The position numbers and the translations under genes were made by a program. Shown piece after piece: positions 37,501 to 48,960 of a DNA stretch of 64,000 nucleotides. Under the pieces are notes generated by a model. The model searched no databases, had not been told where the DNA came from, and saw only the letters and a list, made by a program, of their open reading frames with translations. Position 1 is the first letter of the stretch; every line of letters begins with the position of its first letter. The stretch comes from Vanilla planifolia (Eukaryota; Streptophyta; Magnoliopsida; Asparagales; Orchidaceae): NCBI GenBank assembly GCA_023846275.1, contig CM043869.1:34746737-34810736 (forward strand). Direction: 5' to 3'.

Positions 37501-40500
37501 CCTTCTAACAAGGTGTTTGTTATTTATTATAATATTCAATCTCATCTAAATTACCTTGTCAAATGTCATTAGTTTATTTTTATCTCAGATTCTTAAGATA
37601 TGTTTTACATGTCTAAATGATTAATCATGATAGAGGACATCCCAATAGACTTCACAATCTAATGAAAGATGAATGTGTGATACATATATGGTTCTATCAA
37701 ATCAATCAGCTTAGACATGACAATGGAGTTGTTGAGTTCATGCGTGGCATCTATCTGTTTTCAGTATTGGATCTCCTAACCTCATCAACAATATATCCAA
37801 TCTTTCACATTCCATGAATCAATAGATGAGAATACGAGCATTGCAAGAATTTCCTTCCAATACAATTTGCAAATTTTGACCTACAAGCATGCTAGATCAT
37901 TCAAGATAGATAAGCAACAATGTATCCAAATATAACGTTTCGACCTTTCTAATGAAGTGTTGTCTCAACTTTTCGGGTTGTGCCCTTTCTTTTCATAATT
38001 TTCCTCACCTTTAAATTACCCATTCCAATACTACTTCCAACCAAACATATTTAATTATGAAATTTTTATAGAATCTAATATCTTAATGATTTATGTTTAA
38101 TAATAGAGTTTTGACGAGATCCAATACCTTAATGTATTTCGAAACACTAAAGTATTGAATCCTATAAAAACTCTATAATTAAGTATGCTTGGTTGGAAAT
38201 AGATTGGCATAAGTGATTGAAAGGTAGAGACCCTACAGAGAATTGAAAGACAATATACAAAAGATAGGGATAATATCTTACCAGGAAAGTTGGAAATGCT
38301 ACACCAAATCAATGATCTAATAGATTGAACTCATCTTCTCATGTCTCTAAAGATGATAAAAAATACTAAAAGAACCAAGCTGCTACAAAAAAGCTCTTAT
38401 CTATGCAGTACATTAACAATTCTACAAGAGGTATGATTGAAGTTCTCTAACATGACAAAAAACCACTCTGAACTTAAAGTAGTTGCATAGAAATTTAAGG
38501 ATGATGAAAAAACTCCATAAGATGTAAAAATGTATGAAATTGGTGTCTTTCTTTAATAAATTGATAATGTACTCCTTTGGGTGGTTAATAACGCTAGTTG
38601 TTGTGTAAATAATGATGTTATCCACCCAATTGCCTTTCTGAATTCCTCAATCTCCAACAAGCTACCAACTCTACACCCCGATAGCCTTAGTTGGTCCTTT
38701 AGCTCATCAGTGTCACTATGTTGGAGAGTAATCATATCGAGAAGAACTTATATGTGCATAAATGATCTCAAGAGGGACATTTCTACAAGCTATTTATTAG
38801 CCACAAATTCTTTCCAAAGAACAAGGATTCAAATGAAAACTTCTATACAAATAACAAATTACAAAATATATCCTAAAATGCTAAAAGGTGTATAATGATA
38901 AGCACCACACAAAAATTAAACAATGTAGTCATTGAAAGGAAAGGTAATTAGTTCATTAATTCATACTAAAAAATATATTAACAATTAATCAAACATCTAT
39001 GACAACTTTTCACTTGCTTGGCATAATCTAATAATAAACTCATGTCCAAAAAAAACCAAATATAATATTAATATATTAATGTGAAAAATAAAAGGACAGC
39101 CTTATAATTGACACTCATGTTCCTAAACAATATTTATAATGATAAAATAAGAATTGTCATTAAAGTCTTTACTAAAGTCATTATAGCAATTGGATTAAAA
39201 CTTGAACCTATCTATCATATAAAATTCACAAAGTTATCATGCACACAAATTAAATCTTCTAAAGTTTGTTTTTCTAAGAGCTTAGGTGAGCATTGCTTAC
39301 TGTAAAAAAAAATTGAAATATTTCAAATATTTGCAATCAAGAAATCATCATCAATTCTATTGTTCTAAGGAGGAGCCTTATTTTATTTCAATGAAAAAAT
39401 GAAATAGTAAATTTCTCAGAACTTAAGGTAACATTCAAGGAGGGTAATGATAGAACAGAAATATAAATATATTAAAATCCATTGCTCTTGAAAATTTGGG
39501 CTAGCATAATGGATTGTTATTAATAGCACCATCAAGCAAAACAATTTGGCAAAGAGTGTTGAGGAGAGTATTAAATAGCTCAAACCCAATAAAATGATGA
39601 ATATATTTATAGATCTTGCATTTTAATATAGTCTAAGTTCATCTAATGATATTGGCACTTCTTATCAACTTGTCATTCGAAGCCACTGATAGAGAAGTTG
39701 CATGATATGCTTTTTCAAACTCAAAAGGCGACACATATTTCAAGCATGGCTACCATCCCCATTCACCAACATGGGCATGTCTATCTCCAAACAAAAAATT
39801 GCCATATTGTAGAACAAAAAAGAATACTTGTTACAATGCATTTCTAGATGAGATCAATTTTGGGACAAAAATTTTGTTCAAAACCCATTATTAATGAAAT
39901 GAAACAAAAGTCAAGTTCAAGCCCACCCCACTAACTTCAATAGCTAGAGTTGAAGTGATACAACTAATTTCTGTTTATTTCTTATGACTAATTGAAAAAA
40001 TAGCAAATTTTGGTGTTTATAATTGTCAATTCAACTAGTGATTAACTTTTATATTTATACAATTATAAATAATTTTAATCTAGTTTTAGATCAACTCCAT
40101 TGGTCTAGATCAATTCTTCAAGGACAAAACCTAAAAGGCTCACATATCCAAGAGGCACTTAATTTCTAGGGTTCCTAAGATCTTATGAGACAATAAATCT
40201 TCTCTTCTTCATTGTACCTTTTCCTTATGTTTTCCTCAACCCACCATCTGTTTCTTTCTTGCTAATCCTTCTATCATGTCCTCTAAGGTCCCTTAAACCC
40301 ATTGATACCATTTCACCGAGATAGGAATCATGCTTTTTGGCTTCTTTGCCATGTCTTTCAACAGCATTGGACGGTTGTAGCACGGAATTCAATCCTTGAG
40401 CAAGAGTGCAAGCTCATTGTGTTGAATGTAAATCAATAATTGTAGCATGGATTTTGATCCATGCACTTTTTGTCATTTTATCATATCACATTCTCTTCAC

Positions 40501-43281
40501 TAAAACATGCTTTAATTTTTGTTTAATCTACTTTGTAAAATGTTTTGCAAAGTTTTGAGTATTCACGTTTTATTAGTTTTCCTATGCAGTCTTTTGTACT
40601 CTATTATTGTAAAATCTACTGTTCTTACATTCGCTTAGTGATTGGGAATCAAAATAAACTTTTGGCATTTAAATTAGCAATAATCATGGGTCGAATCAAC
40701 CTAGAATTAAATCATCTTAAGTCACCACATCAAAATAATTTTAAGTTGGCAAGCAACGGGTCATTGAATTTAGGCAAGTTAAAAGTTGGCTTAAATGCAT
40801 ACTCAAATATGAGCCAAGCTAAATTCAACCATTTCAAGCATGATTCTAGATATATTCTCCAAGTTTGACTCAATGCCAACCCTAGAACCATCCAAAGCAA
40901 GAAATAACAATGACAATAAACATCATCTATAGAAAAACTTTTATAAAAGAAAATAGAATAATTGAATTTATGTATTTTTGAACCTTGCAAAAGAATATTT
41001 TGCATGAATTAAACATGAAATCTATACTTAATCATTTCAAACTTAAGTTCAGATCTACTAATCATCAACCTTGACTCGATACAATTCCTAGAACTATCCA
41101 AGGTGAGAAATAATAATCACAGTCAACATAATTGACCAAAAGAATTTATATAAAACAGAAATAAGAAATACCAAGATAAAGATTTTAACCAAGCATCTTA
41201 TATACAAGCATTTATCAAAATAAATGTTTGCTACAGGGTTGAGATATCTAATTTAGAGCACAGAAGTATGAAACATTCACAAATCTAACTACACCATTTT
41301 TAGAAGTTCCACAAATTCTCAAGTTTCATCACAAAATAATATGCATTGAAATTCAACTTCCTTTTTTATTAAATTAATAGCTGCATCAAAGAAGCAATTT
41401 GCCAATAAATCTGATGGAGCCCAGTAAAATCTAGTACCTTCGAAAAAGTTAGATGATTCTCATTAAGGAAACTCTATAGATTTCAATGGAATGATCAAAA
41501 AAACAACTTGGAATCGCCTACACTGCTTTACAGCCTTGTAAAGTGAATAATGGTTGGAGAAGAGACGAATCATACCGGCCTAAGAGGAAGACCCAGCGGG
41601 CTGAGTACACAATTTGTTGAAGGTATGCTCCAATCAAGTGGATGATGGTACTTACAAGTGGAACCAAATTTACAGTCTCCAGTTCTCATGTAAAAACGAC
41701 ACTCAGGTTGCCCAGGTCTCTGTGGAAGATTTTGTCCTTTCTGACTAACAGCTGAAGGACCAACAGAGGAAGTTACAAAAGAATATTGACCAGCATAAGC
41801 AGGGGCTGAAGGAGACAGCTGATTTGGTGACCCATACAATGATCCTACTTGGGCAGCTTGTTGTGCTCCAGGAGAAGCTGCAGGGCTTAATGGTACCTGC
41901 TTCAAAATTGAAAATGAAATAATAAAAGAGTCACCTATATAATTCTTCAATACTTAAATCCCATAATAGGGGAAAAAAGCATCAAGATCTAACCGGATAA
42001 GGACTCCAACCAGGAACTGGAAGAACCCCTGGAGACAGCACCACATGGCCATAAGAACTTGGCATGTAAGTTCCAGGCAAAGCAGAAGAAGACCTCCCAA
42101 CCTGCCATCCACCAACCTGGGAGAACTGCTGTGGTGAAGCAATGGAAGGAGGTGGCACCGTTGGATAAAAAACAGGTGCAGGGGAGGGTGCAGATGCACT
42201 GGTATGTTGTGGGTGATGGAATTTACAAGTTGAGCCAAATTTGCAGTGCCCCGTCTTCATGTAATAGGAGCACTCTTTCTCACCCTAGATTCCATATCCA
42301 AACTACGCAATTAGAAAACTTTAACCAAGCATAACACAACAAATGAAATAAAATTAGATGAAAAACATTAAATGTCTAATATAGCATTCATTAAAATACT
42401 AAACCCAACCGGGCGAAGTGGATATCCAGAGTAGTTTAAAGAGACTGGACGGACAGAAACACCTCCATGTCTCGGATGGTGGTACTTGCACGAGGAACCA
42501 AATTTACAAGTTCCAGTTTTCATATAGTACTGTAGAACACAAACAGCGTATATTAAACAAAAGGGCGTAAAAATATTTTGACCATAAGATACCATAGATA
42601 ACCATACCTCACAAACAGGCTGGCCAATGCGCTCCGGATACTCTCCACTTCCAAGCCTAGCTGATTCAACTACCTGCTCAAACTAAGCAATGTTGTAAAA
42701 AAAAAAAAAGCATTAAAAATAAGTTCAACACATAAGCACAAAAACAAAACTTCTCGAGTGAAATCCAGGGAATTAGTACTAATATAAGTTCAGAAAGCAA
42801 AAAAAATCAAATTAGAATAAGAAGAAAAGCGAGCCCTAGAAAATTCCAAGGAACCTCACCGTACAGCCGCGATCAAGGGGATGGTTGTAACGGCACCTCT
42901 CGCCGTACCCGCAAGTGCCAGTACGCATATAGTAAGCACAGTCTTGCTCCCCAGGACGTTCTGGATAGGGAAAACCCCCGCCGCCACTCCCACTGCCTCC
43001 GCCAAGTTCCAGCCGCCACATTGACTCTGCCACAATGCAAAACCCCACAAACACACACAAAAGAATCGCCGCAACCAGTTACCCCAATTTGAAGAAAATG
43101 CTAAGCTATATAACCCTAAAAAGAACCACCTCAAATCCGTGCATCTCCAGCCCCAAACTGAGACCGGATAAAAAAGGGGGAAATGGAGAAGCGAGAAAGT
43201 GTGAAGAGGCTTACCTTCGAGCCCGGCGCTGGGATCAGAGCGACCGCCGCCGCCGACGGAGCTGCGGCCGTACGGCTCCAT
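22573..43281 (-). CDS. CCCH zinc-finger protein, ZFN type, five fingers (seven exons)
   Basis: Exons, in transcript order: 43281-43215, 43026-42860, 42673-42608, 42529-42410, 42284-41994, 41896-41576, 22956-22573. All introns are GT-AG; intron 1 splits a codon after one base and the other five lie between codons. The product is 471 aa, normal for plant ZFN proteins (about 400-470). Five fingers, all C-x8-C-x5-C-x3-H, lie at residues 52-71, 99-118, 145-164, 303-322 and 349-368; finger 2 is split by intron 3. Family landmarks are present: 'YPERPGE' before finger 1, 'GYPLRPGEKEC' before finger 3, '[12 protein letters not shown]' after finger 4, and a Ser/Pro-rich C terminus. Such proteins bind RNA or single-stranded DNA, usually in the nucleus; relatives include Arabidopsis ZFN1 and HUA1. 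The target here is unknown. The start is the only ATG in exon 1 that opens the family sequence, although the frame is open further upstream. The last intron is about 18.6 kb. Confidence 0.92.
23935..24291 (+). other. Open frame of 118 codons in the copia relic, origin unknown
   Basis: From the codon after an in-frame TAA (23932-23934) to a TAG at 24289-24291, the frame is open for 118 codons. The translation reads like ordinary protein (for example '[20 protein letters not shown]' and '[20 protein letters not shown]'). Base composition is near 47% GC, far above its surroundings. I do not recognise the protein. It could be a gag variant, a captured host-gene piece, or chance openness in a younger patch. 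An overlapping - strand frame (24099-24407) is also open but reads less naturally. Confidence 0.4.
24540..25560 (+). pseudogene. Copia reverse transcriptase/RNase H remnant
   Basis: Across frames: '[12 protein letters not shown]', '[17 protein letters not shown]', 'FNGDLANEV', '[14 protein letters not shown]', '[11 protein letters not shown]' type blocks, '[16 protein letters not shown]', and the end block '[20 protein letters not shown]'. This is the order found in Ty1/copia RT. In the catalytic YVDD position the sequence reads like 'VCMND'. Frameshifts and stops throughout. Confidence 0.75.
28186..28270. repeat. Palindromic microsatellite (TG)n-(TA)n-(CA)n
   Basis: A (GT) run, a 'tacataca' step, a (TA) run, a 'tgtatgta' step and a (CA) run form an almost complete inverted repeat of about 85 bases. 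It could extrude a hairpin or cruciform. It lies in the giant intron. Confidence 0.85.
30417..30551 (+). repeat. 80-bp tandem duplication, diverged
   Basis: The block 'cctcattcatggctgaaatt' with following 'gaatgtctactttctat' at 30424 recurs at 30504 with a few changes. It lies in the giant intron and has no evident function. Confidence 0.7.
31780..34480 (-). mobile_element. Degenerate Ty1/copia pol on the - strand
   Basis: Reading the - strand from 34480 down: 'EALTNPKWR' (start of RT), '[10 protein letters not shown]', '[19 protein letters not shown]', 'KKSFYELK', '[17 protein letters not shown]', '[15 protein letters not shown]', then, after a diverged partial duplication (33130-33440 against 33480-33780), RNase H with '[15 protein letters not shown]' and the end block 'GSSFEYLTS' near 31920. 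A 124-bp repeat of that end block stands at ~31780-31960. Stops and frameshifts throughout. It has the same orientation as the host gene. No LTR pair was found. Confidence 0.75.
34795..35389 (+). repeat. 296-bp tandem duplication with one mismatch
   Basis: 34795-35090 recurs as 35091-35386; the only difference I find is G at 35048 against A at 35344. TCC stands at all three edges. Each copy begins next to the near-palindrome AGGGGTCCCCT (34801-34811 and its copy). It lies in the giant intron and is not recognisably coding. Confidence 0.93.
36400..37290 (+). repeat. Degenerate three-copy tandem array, unit about 308 bp
   Basis: The block 'gattcactaatcttttatg' occurs at 36526, 36835 and 37142, so the units are 309 and 307 bases. 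Flanking blocks ('aagaacactct', 'gctatctttgg/ttgc', 'gccatgagtgt', 'acaaaatgaattctt') repeat in step. Copies 2 and 3 resemble each other more than copy 1. No known satellite or coding sequence recognised. Confidence 0.85.
38006..38231. mobile_element. Foldback MITE, about 225 bp
   Basis: The left arm (from ~38006, through 'ttccaaccaaacatatttaa' at 38036-38055) is complementary in reverse to the right arm (to ~38231, through 'aagtatgcttggttggaaa'). The arms are 90-100 bases with scattered mismatches and meet near 38120. The CCAACCAAAC core is common in plant hAT/PIF-type MITEs, but the superfamily cannot be set because I see no clear target-site duplication. Confidence 0.65.
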
Positions 43282-43457
43282 GCCGGCCGACCGCCGGGTA
43301 AAGAAGCGGCGGCAGCGTCCAGAGCTCGCTAAGAGCTTCGAGATTCCCCGATCGCGAAAGTCCAACGAAATGGAGCAAGGCTAATCGCTCGTACAGAGAG
43401 CTCAGGAAGCTTTACCGCGCCTTGCTTGCGCTCTCCTTTTGCCTCTTTATCTCTCTT

Positions 43458-43460
<3 letters not shown>

Positions 43461-43500
<40 letters not shown>
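43461..43500 (-). repeat. (GA)20 tract in the probable 5' leader of the CCCH gene
   Basis: Forty bases of perfect (TC) on the + strand, thus (GA)20 on the transcribed strand, 180-220 bases upstream of the start codon and downstream of the TATA box. Such tracts are bound by plant BPC/GAGA-binding proteins and vary in length between individuals. Confidence 0.85.
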
Positions 43501-43504
<4 letters not shown>

Positions 43505-43580
43505 TCCTCCCCTCCCCCTTCGATGCTTCCCCTTCCCCCGTTTTCAAAGTTTCTGATCTTAGTTCTCGCCCGTCCGTTCG

Positions 43581-43589
43581 TTTATATAC
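43581..43589 (-). promoter_or_regulatory. TATA box of the CCCH gene
   Basis: The - strand reads GGTATATAAAC here, about 300 bases before the start codon. Transcription would start near 43550, giving a leader of about 270 bases that contains the (GA)20 tract. Confidence 0.65.
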
Positions 43590-43758
43590 CCCGCCAAGGA
43601 AAGGGCAAAAAGGCGTCATTTAATAATGCGCCCACGAACGGTAATCCCAGGAAAAAAAAAATCAAATAAATAGATATTCTCACAAGAGATTTTCTCACTG
43701 GTTGGTAAATGGCTCTGAACTTTGCGGGAACGGCAACTTTGCCATTAAGCGGGGACCG

Positions 43759-43778
43759 CACGTGTCGGAGCGCACGTG
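43759..43778. promoter_or_regulatory. Two G-boxes (CACGTG) upstream of the CCCH gene
   Basis: CACGTG occurs at 43759-43764 and 43773-43778, 14 bases apart, about 180 bases upstream of the TATA box. The first reads ACGTGTC, the ABA-response (ABRE) form. Paired G-box/ABRE elements at this distance are typical bZIP/bHLH sites. ABA or light control is inference. Confidence 0.6.
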
Positions 43779-43904
43779 AGCGATTCGAGTCGAACCGAGT
43801 CTATTGTCACGTTGGTGCAGCGATTCCGCAGTAGGGGAGTATACGATCCGTTTCCCCGGCAGAGGGCGAAGAACTGTCGGCAAAGCTTTTCGGAATTTGG
43901 ACAA

Positions 43905-46679
43905 AATTTAACTTAAAATAAAACCATATTTAAAATAAAATAATATTATAGTAATTAAATTATCTTTAGAATTTTTTATAACGTTAAAACTAAAATTAAA
44001 TCATTATTATATTTACACAGCATACTTTGATATAAAGTTTTTTTCTTTCTATTATCACATATTATTGATTTATTATTTAATCAGAAATTCATCCCTTGTC
44101 ATTCTTCAAAAAAATCCACTTCTGATTACAACTTCCGAACTTATTATATGTATAATAAAATTTAAAACACACACACATTAAATAATTACAAGAAATATCC
44201 TAAATATAATACAACTTAAAACAATGAATTTAAATAGACCAAATAATAATATACTTCTATTATTATTTTAAAAAATCACATTTAAAAGTAAAATATTACT
44301 TAAAATTTTTATCTATAAATATTTTAACATCAGTTTGTTTGATACGAAGAAGTAATTGAAATGTTTCTTGAAGTTTAACGCATGCAACGCTTGAAGTCTC
44401 ATCTCAATTATTTTTGCATTTTTTAAATCGAGTTGAACTTTAATGATTTTCAAGTTATATTATGATTATATTTGAAAAAAATTTTAACTAAGAAGAAAAG
44501 TTTTCAAATATCATCAAACCTTGGAGTTCCAATTAGTCATCTAAAAACCTTATGTTTAAAGCTCTCAAAGATGCACGTTGTTATTTGTAATTTATATTAT
44601 TATTAGAATAAGTTTAGATTAGTTCTTAAAGCTTTATGTTGTTTTCATGATAAAAAAATATTTTATTTATGATCAATAATTTACATAATTTCGTAAATAT
44701 TAATTTAAATCAACTCTTAACCTAAAATTAATGAGCATCATCATCATTAATATATTTACAAATCATTCCAACAGAAAAAATGTTATATAATAAATAGATA
44801 TTATATAATTTGTAAAATATAAATAAATTAAAATATTTTATTAAAGGTAAATGTTACATATTGAAAGATGTAACTATTTAATTGTTGTAAAGAATACTCA
44901 GTACAATAAGCACAAATGCTGTACTTTTAGTGCAATTTGGCACCGTTTGAAGATCAAGCAATTAATTGAAATTTAGAATTTTACAATTAAATAAAAATAT
45001 ATTTCAAAGTTATGATGAGAACTAATTACATTAATCTTGAAAATTGTATATTGTAATTTCATCCAAGTTTGAAGCTGAAATAATTTAGAATAAAAAACTA
45101 ATAACATTATTATATAATAATAACTATATATTAAACTACTATATTATTCAATTAAAATAAAGATCAAATGAAAACTCATGTAACTTAAAAAGGTGTTCAT
45201 TAAGACAAAATTATTGCCAATCTGATGCCAATTAGTTGATCAAAATAATGTTAAACAAATAAAATAATTTTTTGGATTTATAAATAAAAATTATTATAGT
45301 AATAATAAATGATATTATTAATTTAAAATATAAAAACAAAAGTATATAAGCTAAATAAGATAAATCCATAAAATTGTTTTGATAATTCGAATTACATTAA
45401 GACTAAATAAAAAAATAGGTTTGCTTAACAAGATTAATTTAAATATCTTTGTTTAATCTCTCTTTTCTCTATTAAGTTTCAAACTCAATTGAGTCCTCTA
45501 AGACTATTTAAATAATAGTAAATTTTTAAAAATAATATTAATGTAACCAATTGTTAAGCTCCAATATAATAACAATCAATGTTTAATTTGAAAACTTTTA
45601 TAACAAATATCACTATTTAAATATAACGAGTAGATTAAATTTAATTTAATTTCTGACATATTACTTAAAATTTTATAAAAATTAATTTAATTTTTTAATT
45701 AAATTTAAATATGAACAAATTTGTAAGAAAAATGCTATTTTGATAGCTTTAAATGTATACTTTCATCAAAATTACCATAGATGTATAATATAATAAATAA
45801 GGCATTTGATTAAATTATAGAATTCATCTGAATAAATTCATTATTTTAATCTGCTTGTGTAAGAATTTTTAGTGAAACAAAATTGAAATTTTTTGGTAAT
45901 AAAGAGTGAGAAATTATAACAAAAATAATGGATATTTATTAAAAAAAATATATTATTAAAGAATATTTTATGTGGAACAAAAATATACATATATTAATTA
46001 ATAAAAATATCAAAGATATTGAAGATAGAAGAGAACATTAAAAAATTTTAGATCAAATAAGAAATAAATCTCATACGAATGCTTAAAGATAAAAATTTTG
46101 AAAGAAAAAATTCTAAAAAACTAATCATTGATTAAATAATATTATAAAACTTTTGCTTAAAAGGAAAATAAATTTGATACATAATGAAAAATAATTGATT
46201 TTTTATTAAAAAGAATAAGATACAACCATAATAAACAAAATCTGAAATGAGAAAGTCATTTAACATATGGTCAATATTTAGTTGATATCATTAGATAACT
46301 AAAAATTAAAAAGTTATCTATGTTTAAATTATTTTAAAAATATTTTAAAAATCTAGGGATCAAGCAATCTTACAAAAATTTGATCAAAGTATAATATATA
46401 TTTCTTTGAATGATTAAACTAAAAATTTAAAAATGATAAAAAAGAATAATAATGAATAATAAGTTTTATATTGCAAAATGTTTATAATTTTGAAATAGTT
46501 AAAAAAGAAGAGTGATAAATGATAATTATTATCATAACATAAATCTTCCTCATCTTAAAGTATTGACATTAAAAGATGAATACAAATAACCAAAAAATAT
46601 AATAAATTAAAATCAATGTCTAAGAAAATAAATGAATTAAATCTAGAAATAGCAATCAATAGTTAAACACATTTAGAGT
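43905..46679. other. Very AT-rich DNA upstream of the CCCH gene, nothing recognised
   Basis: GC content drops abruptly at about 43905. No open frame above 60 codons, no repeat edges and no RNA gene seen. Confidence 0.5.
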
Positions 46680-48960
46680 ATAATTGACTATTTGGAATTT
46701 TGAACTAGTTAATCGTCATTATGGGTCAAAGCATAATGGGTTAAGTATAGAAAAGGTTGATCGTAATGTATGACAATCTAGTATTGTAAGATACAACCAA
46801 GTAAAAGAGAGAATGAATATGGGACAAGCATGAATGTATATTAAAGTAGGTAAATCGTACAAGATGATAATGACATCATACTAAGCCATTAATACATATG
46901 AGTAAATAATTGGTACAAATAATATAGAATCGTACGACACAAAGGACTCAAACGTACTATTATGATATAATGTACAACCTAATCTTGATCATACAAGCAT
47001 GATAGAATAAATGTAACAGTATGACAATATGTACGTAAAATTCAAATAAATATTAAAAAATATATAACAATAGATGTATATTATACAATACAATTACACA
47101 ATAAAAAAAATGAAATGACTTAACATGGAAGCATCTAAGGAAATATATTTTATAATTATCAAGTAATAAAATAAATAGATCACATTAATACAATAAAAAT
47201 ATAAGAGAATGTTGTATTAAAAGAATTAGAGTATAATATGAGTATTATAGTGAGACCATAATAATATGATAAGTTTTAATAAAGATAATTTTAAGCAAGC
47301 TGAGGATCATATAATATGAAGCTAGTTATTATACTTATATGATTAGTATGATTAGTAGAAAGTTAACATAAATTAAAACTTAAAATGACAAATGACTTAA
47401 AAACCAACGTAGGATAAGTTTAATCACTAGAAAACCTATGAAAACAAAAAAAAAATTAAAAGGTGAAAAAACATATATATATGAAAAGCCACAACTATTA
47501 GATATATTTGAAAGATTAAGAATATGAAAAATCATAAAAAGAAGGATAAATAAGGTGCTAGCCATGACTTGTAAAATTTTTTAAGAAGAAAACTATAACA
47601 ACAACATTAGACAAAAGTATTTAAGAGAGTAAAAAAGAGAAAAAGAAAAGGATTCCAAGATTTTAAAGAAATCATGCATATTAAATTCACCACCAAGGCA
47701 AACCTAAGAAGAACACAATCTTGGATGCTATAGCAATCAAAGGGATTGAATATGATTTGAGATTTGACAGATCTAATGCTCAGTTTAAAAGATATGTAAA
47801 ATCATGTATATATATATATATATATATATATAACTTTTTGCAATGTGTACTATAAGATAGAGATTTTGATTTGATTGATTAAAAAGGTTAAACTGAAGAT
47901 GCCTAAAATGCATATGTATATAAAAAAGATGATTATATTGATGTTTAATTCTTCTTAAAATTTATATATTTAAAATATTGTCAAAAAATAAAATTTATGA
48001 ATAATGATAAAACGTATCTTCTAAATCATGACTTATATGTGTATATGATTATTATGTATCAGTGATGTGTTACTTTAATTATAAGTCACTTATTAATATA
48101 GTTGTTTGATAATAAATATGCAAGACAAATTGCTTTATCATAATATTGATAAAGAAAAGAAAAGGAAAAAAATGAAATGAAAAAATAAGCTTATTGAAGA
48201 AAATGTAAATGTTCAAAATGAAAGGACACATGGTTATCCAAAATGACAAATGCTATATCAAAATAAGGTCTTTTGGCTAGGAACCAAAGGAGAATTCATT
48301 AATGTTATTTAATTGTGGAATAATGCATTCTTAAATATACCTAATCTATCAATAAAAAATATTTTTTAAGCCAAATCTTTAAAGAGATAAAATGATTAAA
48401 AGAAAAGAAAACGATATATAAGTATAAAAGGTTCATAAGTATAAAAGTTTAAAACATATTGTTATTTATTTTTTTAAATACTCATATATTTTATTTATAT
48501 TATATTATATTATTTTAAATGAGTCTTAAATATTATTATCAGAATATTATAGTATTTTGTATATATGTATAGTTATTTGTCATTAAGTCAATATTAGTTA
48601 ATTTATGTCCTATCTAACTTAATATTTTTAGGTTCAAAGAAGATACTTAATGGGACTATAAGGATAGACTAAGAGAGATAATTTAGAAGATACTATAATT
48701 ATTATTTGATTTATGATTTTTATGCTTATTTTATTTGAGCAAAAATGGCATGCAAATAATTTGTTAGTTATTACAAGAACAAGTGTTTTAAAAAAATATG
48801 AAAAATATGATGCTTCTACCTTATTACAAAAAGATAAAAATTTACTTTTATTATGATTTTATAAAAACAAAAAAATGATTTTTATAGATGCTAAGAAAAA
48901 GTGAAAGAAATAGATCTTATAGTAACAAAATCCTGAAAGGTGGTGAAAGGTCGCCACATC
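46680..48960 (+). repeat. Dispersed repeat, copy B
   Basis: Blocks match copy A (3840-5430) in the same order, for example 'cacaaaggactcaaacgtac', 'acttaaaatgacaaatgac' and 'tcagtttaaaag...atcatgtatata'. The later part (48580-48670) matches the end of the LTR-like repeat at 18.6-20.4 kb ('gactataaggataga'). Non-coding throughout; edges are approximate. It contains a (TA) run at 47806-47832. Confidence 0.55.

Larger units (their letters stand above)
22957..41575 (-). other. Giant last intron (18.6 kb) of the CCCH gene
   Basis: Donor CCG|GTATGA (41575 downward) and acceptor CTGCAG|GGAGCT (exon resumes at 22956) join 'LGLPLRP' to 'GAQHCAYYV' in frame, exactly as in the protein family, so both halves belong to one gene. 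The intron holds a + strand copia relic (~23690-26375), a palindromic microsatellite (28186-28270), a - strand copia relic (~31780-34480), a 296-bp tandem duplication, a ~308-bp three-copy array and a MITE. The other stretches (26.4-28.1, 28.3-30.4, 30.6-31.8, 38.2-41.5 kb) are AT-rich; part of 39.4-40.5 kb looks like eroded retroelement DNA but I cannot assign it. Confidence 0.85.

Noticed and set aside
39360-40500. Possible end of a gypsy element (purine-rich 'caaggagggtaatgata' followed by LTR-like DNA)
   Set aside because: Suggestive, but I could not align an LTR pair or read a convincing integrase or chromodomain, so it is only mentioned as eroded repeat in the intron.
42856-43365. Open frame of 169 codons on the - strand covering exon 1 and beyond
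   Set aside because: Only the part from 43281 to 43215 is exon; the frame then reads through intron 1 in the wrong frame for exon 2, where the first finger lies in another frame.
43426-43669. Serine/leucine-rich open frames near the CCCH promoter
   Set aside because: They are translations of the (TC)20 tract in the leader, antisense to the gene.
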